From NCBI GenBank assembly GCA_030705725.1, contig JAUZPW010000075.1, forward strand, positions 1-6,999: a stretch of 6,999 nt of DNA, in the 5' to 3' direction. Of the stretch, positions 1-5,831 are shown piece by piece. Under the pieces are notes generated by a model that ran no database searches, was not told the origin of the DNA, and worked only from the letters and a program-made list of their open reading frames with translations. Made by a program: the position numbers and the translations under genes. This stretch comes from Bacillota bacterium. GTDB lineage: Bacteria > Bacillota > Clostridia > Oscillospirales > Butyricicoccaceae. Position 1 is the stretch's first letter, and every line of letters begins with the position of its first letter.

Positions 1-123
1 AACTTGCTCCGTCATGACCCTTTCCTTTTTGTCCTAATGTGCGATGTCTTTTTCCATCAGGGTGGTGATGAGTTCGTCTGGCTATATTTGCTCGTGCTCC
101 TCGCGAGTATTTTTAAGGGTTAA
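1..123 (-). pseudogene. secA: Out-of-translation 3' continuation of secA, interrupted by in-frame stops
   Basis: Read leftward in the same frame as secA, directly after its TAA (126-124), this stretch encodes a SecA-like segment that contains two TAG codons, at 84-82 and 36-34. The part PDELITTLMEKDIAH, then TAG, then DKKERVMTEQV, resembles the SecA helical-scaffold segment that in Bacillus subtilis reads roughly PDEMLELIMDRIVTKY followed by NEKEEQ (recalled, not computed). The second TAG falls where the family has Tyr, and the first just before PDE, where B. subtilis has Glu. Neither other frame on this strand continues from the upstream gene, so a single frameshift does not explain the stop. 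The reading is either a decayed 3' end, stop readthrough, or sequence errors near a contig edge. The segment runs off the window, so the rest of the C-terminus cannot be judged. Confidence 0.7.
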
Positions 124-2346
124 TTACTTTTTATAAACGCCCTCGAATTTCGAGATTATTTCGTCGGCCTGCCATGTGTCGAGATAGTTATGCTCACCCG
201 CGACCGATTTTACGGCGTTTTGCACAGTTTCCTCAAGCATCCCGAGAATAACGTCCTTAAGGCTTTCACCATCTAAGACGCGGCTTCTCTGGCCGTAAAT
301 GATCTCGCGCTGCTTGTTCATTACATCGTCGTATTCGAGGACGTGCTTTCTGATCTGGAAGTTGCGGCTTTCAACGCGCTTCTGCGCTGTTTCAATAGCG
401 TTCGAGAGCATTTTCTGATCTATTGGGGTGTCTTCGTCAAGACCGAGAGTATCCATTAGCTTCATGATTTTTTCGGAACCGAAAAGACGCATCAATTCGT
501 CCTCGAGCGAGATAAAGAACACGCTTTCGCCGGGGTCGCCCTGACGCCCGGAACGGCCGCGAAGCTGGTTATCTATGCGTCGGCTTTCATGGCGCTCGGT
601 GCCTATTATAAGGAGCCCGCCGGCTTTCTTTACAAGCTCTGCGTCTTTTGCCGTTTCGGACTTATATATTTCCATATTTTTGCGGAAGGATTCGCGCGCC
701 TTTTTAACTTCCTCGTCGTCGGTATCGGCATAGCCCATTGCATCGACTATTACCTGCTCTGAAAAGCCTTCTTTCACAAGGTTGTTTTTCGCCATATATT
801 CGGCGTTGCCGCCGAGCATAATATCGGTGCCGCGCCCCGCCATGTTTGTCGCTATCGTAACAGCTTCATATTTTCCGGCTTGCGCTATTATCTGGGATTC
901 CTTTTCATGGTATTTCGCGTTCAGCACCTCGTGCTTAATCCCGTGCTTTTTGAGTATCGACGACAGGATTTCGCTTTTCTCAATGGAAATCGTACCTATC
1001 AGCACGGGCTGGCCTTTTTTATGAGCTTCTTCGACTCTGGCCACGATGGCGCGGAATTTGCCCGCTTCGGTTTTATAAACGATGTCCGGGTGGTCGTCCC
1101 TTATCATCGGGCGGTTCGTCGGAATCTCGACGACGTCAAGCTTATATATTTCGTTGAACTCTTCTTCCTCTGTTAGCGCCGTGCCGGTCATGCCGGACAG
1201 CTTTTTATAAAGGCGGAAATAATTCTGAAACGTAATTGTGGCAAGCGTTTTGCTTTCGCGCTCTACCTTGACTTTTTCCTTTGCCTCGATCGCCTGGTGC
1301 AGGCCTTCCGAATAGCGGCGGCCGAACATGAGGCGCCCGGTAAACTCGTCGACTATGATTACCTGCCCCTCGCGGACAACGTAATCCACGTCGCGCTGCA
1401 TTATTCCGTGGGCGCGGATAGCCTGATTTATGTGGTGGAGCAGCGTGGTATTCTCGGGGTCCATAAGGTTTTCAACGTTAAAATATTTTTCGGCTTTTTT
1501 GACGCCCCTCGGGGTCAGCGTCACTGCCTTCGCTTTTTCGTCGACCGTATAATCGGCTTCTATATCGTCCTGGCTTTCCTTCGAATCAAGCTCCTTAAAT
1601 TTGAGCATTTTAAGCGTACAGGCAAAGCGGTCAGCCTGAGCGTAAAGATCGGTCGATTTATCGCCCTCGCCGGAGATTATTAGCGGGGTGCGGGCCTCGT
1701 CAATCAATATGGAGTCAACCTCGTCAACAATGGCAAAAGCATGCCCGCGCTGAACCATATGATTTTTATAAATCGCCATATTGTCACGCAGGTAGTCGAA
1801 ACCAAACTCGTTGTTTGTGCCGTAGGTGATGTCGGCGTTATACGCCGCAAGCTTTTCATCGTGCTCCATACCATGTATGCAGAGCCCTACGGTAAGCCCG
1901 AGGAAGCGGTAGACCTTACCCATCCATTCACTGTCGCGCTTAGCGAGGTAATCGTTAACCGTCACAATATGCACGCCGTTTCCGGTCAAAGCATTCAGAT
2001 AGGCAGGCAGAGTCGCGACCAGCGTTTTTCCTTCGCCGGTGCGCATTTCGGCGATGCGTCCCTGATGCAGAATAACGCCGCCAATAAGCTGAACCCTATA
2101 ATGTTTTAACCCGAGCGAACGCCAAGACGCTTCCCTGACGGCGGCAAAGGCCTCGGGCAAAATATCCTCAAGCGTTTCGCCTGAGTTAAGCCGGTTCTTA
2201 AATTCGCCGGTTTTAGCTTTCAGCTCGGCATCGGTAAGATTTTGATAGGACTTGTCCAGAGCTTCTATTTTGTCTATAAACGGCAGCGTCCTTTTTATTT
2301 CCTTTTCGCTGTTCGTCCCGAATAATTTTTTTATTAAACTAGCCAA
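124..2346 (-). CDS. secA: Protein translocase ATPase SecA, C-terminally shortened (740 aa)
   Basis: SecA is the cytoplasmic motor ATPase that pushes preproteins through the SecYEG channel. From the TTG start, the Walker A motif GEGKT is at about 104-108, Walker B IVDEVDS at 206-212 followed by ILIDEARTPLIISG, the NBD2 motif TNMAGRGTDIMLGG at about 500-513, and GTERHESRRIDNQLRGRSGRQGDPG-type motif VI around 582-606. VLEYDDVMNKQREIIY at 669-684 marks the helical scaffold. All ATPase motifs look intact. The TTG start is preferred over the GTG at 2379: a strong Shine-Dalgarno lies just before it, and it gives the family-like N-terminus (M)ASLIKKLFG, whereas the GTG has no ribosome site. The protein ends in GVYKK, before the second half of the scaffold (IRA1 region, usually with WxxHLDxMDxLR), and it lacks the C-terminal linker and zinc-binding tail. 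Family members are usually about 800-900 aa. SecA-like coding continues past the TAA with more stops. Confidence 0.93.
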   Translation of the reverse strand: MASLIKKLFGTNSEKEIKRTLPFIDKIEALDKSYQNLTDAELKAKTGEFKNRLNSGETLEDILPEAFAAVREASWRSLGLKHYRVQLIGGVILHQGRIAEMRTGEGKTLVATLPAYLNALTGNGVHIVTVNDYLAKRDSEWMGKVYRFLGLTVGLCIHGMEHDEKLAAYNADITYGTNNEFGFDYLRDNMAIYKNHMVQRGHAFAIVDEVDSILIDEARTPLIISGEGDKSTDLYAQADRFACTLKMLKFKELDSKESQDDIEADYTVDEKAKAVTLTPRGVKKAEKYFNVENLMDPENTTLLHHINQAIRAHGIMQRDVDYVVREGQVIIVDEFTGRLMFGRRYSEGLHQAIEAKEKVKVERESKTLATITFQNYFRLYKKLSGMTGTALTEEEEFNEIYKLDVVEIPTNRPMIRDDHPDIVYKTEAGKFRAIVARVEEAHKKGQPVLIGTISIEKSEILSSILKKHGIKHEVLNAKYHEKESQIIAQAGKYEAVTIATNMAGRGTDIMLGGNAEYMAKNNLVKEGFSEQVIVDAMGYADTDDEEVKKARESFRKNMEIYKSETAKDAELVKKAGGLLIIGTERHESRRIDNQLRGRSGRQGDPGESVFFISLEDELMRLFGSEKIMKLMDTLGLDEDTPIDQKMLSNAIETAQKRVESRNFQIRKHVLEYDDVMNKQREIIYGQRSRVLDGESLKDVILGMLEETVQNAVKSVAGEHNYLDTWQADEIISKFEGVYKK

Positions 2347-2351
2347 AGCAG

Positions 2352-2360
2352 TCACCTTCC
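2352..2360 (-). promoter_or_regulatory. secA ribosome binding site
   Basis: Read on the minus strand this is GGAAGGTGA, close to the anti-Shine-Dalgarno complement GGAGGTGA. It lies 5 nt (8 nt from the AGG core) before the TTG at 2346-2344. It lies inside the longer reading frame that opens with GTG at 2379, which is the main reason for placing the secA start at TTG. Confidence 0.8.
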
Positions 2361-2418
2361 AATTTACTAATGATACCACAAATTAAGCTGCAAAAAAATA
2401 GATATATTGTTAACACTA

Positions 2419-2447
2419 TTTACTTAGGGCAGTTCGTTCTATATAAT
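2419..2447 (+). promoter_or_regulatory. Probable SigA promoter of prfB
   Basis: A perfect -10 TATAAT at 2442-2447 is preceded by a partial -35 TTTACT at 2419-2424 (4 of 6 matches to TTGACA) with 17 nt spacing. Transcription would begin near 2453-2455, giving a leader of roughly 28 nt before the prfB GTG. The secA promoter must lie in the same divergent region on the other strand, but no convincing pair of hexamers was found for it. Confidence 0.6.
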
Positions 2448-2481
2448 ATTTAACAGATATTTATCGGAACGGAGCTTTTTT

Positions 2482-3606
2482 GTGATTGAATTTGAAGAAT
2501 ACAAAGCAAAGCTGAACGGGAAAAGACCGGAGCTTACGGAGCTCAGAGCGGCGCTCGATCTTGACCGAGGGGAAGCTCAGATTTCGGAGCTTGAGGAAAA
2601 GTCCACGCAGCCCGGATTTTGGGAAAATATGGAAAATTCCCAAAAGATACTTCAAACAATAAAAAATTTGAAAAGCAAGAGAGCTTCCTACCAAAAGCTT
2701 CACAGTAAATGGGAGGACCTTTACGCGATCTGCGAGCTTGCCATTGAGGCGTCGGACGACAGCATGCTGCCGGAGCTTGAAACAGGGTACAGCGATTTTG
2801 AAAGCAATATGGAGCTTATTAGGCTTGAAACCCTTCTGACGGGCGAGTACGATTCGTCGAACGCATACCTTTCTTTTCATGCTGGAGCGGGCGGCACCGA
2901 GGCACAGGACTGGAACGAGATGCTTTACAGAATGTACACGCGCTGGGCTGAACGTCACGGGTTTACCTATAAGCTGCTTGATTACCTTGAGGGTGACGAA
3001 GCGGGAATGAAGAGCGCCGAAATCCTTATCGAGGGAGAAAATGCGTTTGGCTATCTTAAAAGCGAGATGGGGATCCACAGGCTCGTCAGGATTTCACCGT
3101 TTGATGCCTCGGGGCGCAGGCATACGTCCTTCGCGGCGGTTGAAGTTATGCCTGAAATTACGGATGACTTAAAGCACGTTGAAATAAGAGACGAAGATTT
3201 GAAAATCGACACTTATCGCTCAGGCGGAGCGGGAGGACAGCACGTCAACAAGACCGAGTCCGCGATACGCATCACGCACGTTCCGTCGGGCATTGTCGTC
3301 GCCTGCCAAAACGAAAGAAGCCAGCACCAGAACAGGGAAGTCGCGATGCGCATGCTGAAGTCGAAGCTGCTTGAAATCAAAGAGCGTGAGCATCTGGACA
3401 AGGTCGAGGATATCAAGGGCGAACAGAAAAAAATAGAGTGGGGCAGCCAGATACGATCATATGTCTTTATGCCTTACACACTCGTTAAGGATCACCGAAC
3501 CGGTTTTGAAAACGGTAATATAAACGCCGTTATGGACGGAGACCTCGATGGATTTATAAATGCATATTTGAAAGCGGCGGCTACCGGAGTTTGGGCTACA
3601 AAATAG
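2482..3606 (+). CDS. prfB: Peptide chain release factor 2 (RF2)
   Basis: RF2 recognises UGA and UAA in the ribosomal A site and triggers peptidyl-tRNA hydrolysis. The 374-residue product has the family length. It shows the N-terminal helical domain, AGAGGTEAQDW at 134-144, the stop-codon reading tripeptide SPF at 205-207 (which distinguishes RF2 from RF1, where it is PxT), and the catalytic GGQ at 251-253 within SGGAGGQHVNKTESA. The C-terminus holds GWGSQIRSYV-like WGSQIRSYVF and a typical DGDLDGFI end. The GTG start has GGAG at 2471-2474, 7 nt upstream, and gives the expected MIEFEEYK opening. The frame is continuous, with LRAALDLD at 21-28 spanning the place where many prfB genes carry the UGA and +1 frameshift. 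It is divergent from secA and ends in TAG, followed by a terminator. Confidence 0.97.
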   Translation: MIEFEEYKAKLNGKRPELTELRAALDLDRGEAQISELEEKSTQPGFWENMENSQKILQTIKNLKSKRASYQKLHSKWEDLYAICELAIEASDDSMLPELETGYSDFESNMELIRLETLLTGEYDSSNAYLSFHAGAGGTEAQDWNEMLYRMYTRWAERHGFTYKLLDYLEGDEAGMKSAEILIEGENAFGYLKSEMGIHRLVRISPFDASGRRHTSFAAVEVMPEITDDLKHVEIRDEDLKIDTYRSGGAGGQHVNKTESAIRITHVPSGIVVACQNERSQHQNREVAMRMLKSKLLEIKEREHLDKVEDIKGEQKKIEWGSQIRSYVFMPYTLVKDHRTGFENGNINAVMDGDLDGFINAYLKAAATGVWATK

Positions 3607-3636
3607 AATTATATATATAATTTTGAAATATTTAGG

Positions 3637-3665
3637 AAAACAGCTTAAATTGTTAAGCTGTTTTT
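3637..3665 (+). terminator. Intrinsic terminator after prfB
   Basis: AAAACAGCTTAA (3637-3648) pairs with TTAAGCTGTTTT (3653-3664) to form a 12-bp stem with a 4-nt loop (ATTG). The T-run TTTTT at 3661-3665 overlaps the end of the stem and is followed by more T-rich sequence. The stem is AU-rich apart from the CAGC core, so efficiency is uncertain. It lies 30 nt after the prfB stop and before the PTS promoter, where a terminator is expected. Confidence 0.8.
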
Positions 3666-3721
3666 GTTTATTTTAAACATAATTTGGCCTTGCAAATATA
3701 TATACAAATAATAACATTGTA

Positions 3722-3751
3722 TTGACATTGCACTTTAAGGGGCTTTATAAT
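3722..3751 (+). promoter_or_regulatory. Consensus SigA promoter of the PTS-SIS-nanE operon
   Basis: TTGACA at 3722-3727 and TATAAT at 3746-3751 are both perfect matches to consensus, separated by 18 nt, and lie downstream of a very A+T-rich stretch (about 3665-3720) that could act as an UP element. Transcription would start near 3758-3759, inside an A6 tract (3756-3761). The leader to the ATG at 3779 would be only about 20 nt. There is no sign of a sigma-54 -24/-12 promoter, which drives many other mannose-family PTS operons. Confidence 0.9.
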
Positions 3752-3760
3752 TATTAAAAA

Positions 3761-3770
3761 AGGGGGGTGA
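3761..3770 (+). promoter_or_regulatory. Ribosome binding site of PTS IIB; decides its start
   Basis: AGGGGGGTGA is a near-complete complement of the 16S 3' end (AGGAGGTGA with one G for A). It ends 8 nt before the ATG at 3779. The upstream in-frame GTG at 3767-3769 is part of this site and therefore cannot plausibly be the start. Confidence 0.85.
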
Positions 3771-3778
3771 AAAACGAA

Positions 3779-4294
3779 ATGCTGTTACTTATCAGAGTTG
3801 ACGACCGTTTACTGCACGGTCAGGTCGGAACCGCCTGGACACCCAAGCTGCAAGCAGACACCATCGTGATAGCGAACGACAAGGCCTGCAACAGCTCCAT
3901 GCTCAAAATGACGATTAATCTGGCAAAACCGGCGGGAGTTGACCTTAAGGTACTCGAACTCCAGCAGGCCGCGGATTTTCTTAACGACAAGGATGGAAAG
4001 CTTGCAAGAAGGCACGTTTTTGTTATTACTGAAACGATAGCGGATGCGGCGTTTCTCACCGAGCATGTCAACGGTCTTAACAAAGTGAATTTGGGAGGGA
4101 TTCGTCAAAGCAAGGAGCAGGACAAAGTCAAGATTTCAAAGCAAGTTTTTCTTAACAAGGAAGAAATGGAAATCCTCACCGGCATGGTAAAAAACAACGT
4201 GGAGGTATATGAGCTTGTAGCTCCTATGGATCCACAGAAAAACTGGGGCGCTATCCAGGAAACATTTTCAAAAGGTGGAGGTAAAATATGCTAG
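3779..4294 (+). CDS. PTS mannose/sorbose-family IIB component
   Basis: This is the cytoplasmic phosphocarrier of a mannose-family (sorbose-subfamily) phosphotransferase system. It takes phosphate from IIA and passes it to the sugar bound by IIC/IID. From the ATG at 3779 it is 171 aa, the usual IIB length. It opens with MLLLIRVDDRLLHGQVGTAW, the family signature, in which His13 is the phosphorylated residue. VNLGGIRQ at 103-110 matches the conserved loop region of these proteins. The ATG is chosen over the in-frame GTG 12 nt upstream because the GTG lies within the Shine-Dalgarno. The gene is first in the operon, ends TAG at 4292 with a second in-frame stop (TAA) directly after it, and overlaps the IIC gene by 7 nt, implying translational coupling. 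Sugar specificity cannot be read from the sequence. Confidence 0.95.
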   Translation: MLLLIRVDDRLLHGQVGTAWTPKLQADTIVIANDKACNSSMLKMTINLAKPAGVDLKVLELQQAADFLNDKDGKLARRHVFVITETIADAAFLTEHVNGLNKVNLGGIRQSKEQDKVKISKQVFLNKEEMEILTGMVKNNVEVYELVAPMDPQKNWGAIQETFSKGGGKIC

Positions 4295-5028
4295 TAAAAG
4301 CCTTACTACTTGGTATTTTGGCGGGACTTGCACAACTTGACAGCCGTATAGCGGGAGACAACATGCTAAGCCGTCCTATCGTTACGGGCATTATAGTCGG
4401 ACTCATACTGGGCGATGTTAAAACCGGCATCATTATGGGTGGCTCTCTGGAACTTGTTATGATGGGATTTGTCGGCATAGGCGTTTCGGCGCCCGCAGAT
4501 GTAAACGTCGGTGGTATACTCGGAACAGCCTTTGCGATTCTTTCCGGGCTGGATACTAAAACTGCGGTGGCTTTGGCACTTCCTGTGTCTATTCTGGCTG
4601 AATTCTTCGGAACGTTTATAAGAACAGTCAATATTTATTTTCAGCATATGGCGGATAAAAGCGCCGATAAGGGCGACTACAAGGGCGTTGAAAGAAGCTT
4701 ATGGTATGGCGTTGTTTTGTTCTTTGTCACCCCTCTCGTCGTTGTCTTCATCGGAGTTATGTACGGAAGCGAAGCTGCGGCAAACCTTGTCAAGATGATC
4801 CCGCAGCAGATCATGGACGGTTTGTCGGTCGCCGCTGGGGCACTTCCGGCTATAGGCATGGCGCTGCTTCTCGAGCTTACTTATGATAAAAAATACGCGG
4901 GCTACCTGGCTCTCGGATTTGTCCTTGCATCTTACCTGAAGCTTGACTCGCTCGCAATCGCCTTAATCGGCACGATAATCGCATATATCTTTTACCAGAC
5001 CAGCAAAACGAAAGAAGGTGCTCTGTAA
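4288..5028 (+). CDS. PTS mannose/sorbose-family IIC membrane component
   Basis: This is the integral membrane subunit that, with IID, forms the sugar channel of a mannose-family PTS. The 246-aa product is family length and very hydrophobic, with likely membrane or re-entrant segments at about 2-18, 30-50, 58-86, 92-113, 137-158, 178-198 and 203-236. The conserved GGSLELVMMGFVGIG at 51-65 followed by SAPADVNVGG corresponds to the GGxLE signature of the family (ManY has a comparable GGTLEL segment). The ATG at 4288 has GGAGG at 4277-4281 with 6 nt spacing. The gene overlaps IIB by 7 nt, and its TAA shares one base with the IID ATG (TAATG). Regulation should follow the operon promoter at 3722-3751. 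Confidence 0.95.
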   Translation: MLVKALLLGILAGLAQLDSRIAGDNMLSRPIVTGIIVGLILGDVKTGIIMGGSLELVMMGFVGIGVSAPADVNVGGILGTAFAILSGLDTKTAVALALPVSILAEFFGTFIRTVNIYFQHMADKSADKGDYKGVERSLWYGVVLFFVTPLVVVFIGVMYGSEAAANLVKMIPQQIMDGLSVAAGALPAIGMALLLELTYDKKYAGYLALGFVLASYLKLDSLAIALIGTIIAYIFYQTSKTKEGAL

Positions 5029-5831
5029 TGGCGAGATATTCCAAGAAGGATCTTAAAAGACTATTCTGGCGTTCATGGCCGTTAATGGGCTGCTTCAACT
5101 TTGAAAGACTTCAATCGCAGGGTTTTGTCTATGCTCTGATGCCGTTCTTGAAGGATCTGTATCCTAAAAAAGAAGATTTTGTCGCGGCGATGAAGCGCCA
5201 TCTTGTATTCTTCAACACGACGCCGCAATGCGGGCCGTTCATAATGGGTACGACTTTAGCTATGGAAGAGGAATACGCAAATAACCCGGAAACCTTTGAC
5301 GTTAACGCAATTAACGAAGTCAAAGCCGCTTTGATGGGACCTCTCGCAGGAATCGGCGATTCTTTCTTCTGGGGAACCTTCAGGCTGATTGGCGCGGGCA
5401 TCGGCGCCCCGATGGCTGCCAAGGGAAATCCGCTCGGCATTCTCATCTTTATACTTGTTTACAATATACCTAACTTTTACGTCAGATGGAAGGGCACGTT
5501 CTTAGGATATGAGCAGGGCGTCAACTTCTTGACTAACGCGTCCGAAAGCGGTACGTTTGAGAAACTTACCGAGGCCGCGAAAATTGTCGGACTTGTCGTT
5601 ATAGGCGGAATGGTCGCAAGTATGGTCGCCGTTTCGACGCCTCTCACGATTGGCTCGGCAGAAGGCAAAATAGTAATTCAGGACGTTATAAACTCAATAT
5701 TCCCGAATCTGCTGCCGCTGCTCACGACGCTCGGCGTTTGGGCGCTGCTTAAGAAAAAAGTATCTACCACCATAGTGCTTGTAGTTATACTCGCGCTTGG
5801 AATTTTGTGCAAATATATAGGAGTTCTTTAA
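5028..5831 (+). CDS. PTS mannose/sorbose-family IID membrane component
   Basis: This is the second membrane subunit of the mannose-family permease, which partners IIC. At 267 aa it has the usual length. Diagnostic segments are KKDLKRLFWRSW at 6-17, the NFERLQSQGF region at 24-33, FFNTTPQCGPFIMG at 61-74, and MGPLAGIGDSFFWGTFR at 103-119, the strongest IID hallmark. Hydrophobic stretches at about 135-150, 186-204, 226-241 and 247-265 fit the C-terminal membrane part. The start ATG overlaps the IIC stop by one base, with AGAAGGTG at 5012-5019 as ribosome site. The stop again overlaps the next start by one base. IIB, IIC and IID form a complete membrane set, but no IIA gene is seen in the window. 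Confidence 0.96.
   Translation: MARYSKKDLKRLFWRSWPLMGCFNFERLQSQGFVYALMPFLKDLYPKKEDFVAAMKRHLVFFNTTPQCGPFIMGTTLAMEEEYANNPETFDVNAINEVKAALMGPLAGIGDSFFWGTFRLIGAGIGAPMAAKGNPLGILIFILVYNIPNFYVRWKGTFLGYEQGVNFLTNASESGTFEKLTEAAKIVGLVVIGGMVASMVAVSTPLTIGSAEGKIVIQDVINSIFPNLLPLLTTLGVWALLKKKVSTTIVLVVILALGILCKYIGVL
5819..5823 (+). promoter_or_regulatory. Ribosome binding site of the SIS gene; decides its start
   Basis: AGGAG lies 7 nt before the ATG at 5831, inside the end of the IID gene. It favours this ATG over the in-frame GTG at 5807, which precedes the site and would add eight residues without family similarity. Confidence 0.8.

Noticed and set aside
1..123. Single frameshift as explanation for the secA stop
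   Set aside because: Both other frames on the minus strand hit a stop within a few codons of the TAA. The SecA-like sequence stays in the original frame, so substitutions to stop codons fit better.
1297..2109. Plus-strand frames of 128 and 122 codons opposite secA
   Set aside because: They are antisense to the conserved SecA ATPase core, with no ribosome sites and no recognisable domains.
2347..2379. Longer secA start at GTG 2379
   Set aside because: It has no ribosome site, and the 11 extra residues are unlike SecA N-termini. The strong GGAAGGTGA lies within this extension and points to TTG 2346.
2461..3078. 205-codon reading frame on the minus strand opposite prfB
   Set aside because: It is wholly antisense to a confidently identified prfB. 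Its composition (basic and Leu/Phe-rich) is typical of a shadow frame, and no domain is recognisable.
3607..3766. Riboswitch, tRNA or small gene between prfB and the PTS operon
   Set aside because: The 160-nt region holds only the terminator, A+T-rich sequence with small palindromes, and the promoter. No cloverleaf, conserved aptamer-like structure or ORF with a ribosome site was seen.
3767..3778. GTG start for IIB at 3767
   Set aside because: The GTG is part of the Shine-Dalgarno AGGGGGGTGA. The ATG at 3779 has correct spacing and the family N-terminus.
5807..5830. GTG start for the SIS protein at 5807
   Set aside because: It lies upstream of the AGGAG at 5819-5823 and deep inside the IID gene. 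ATG 5831 has ideal spacing.
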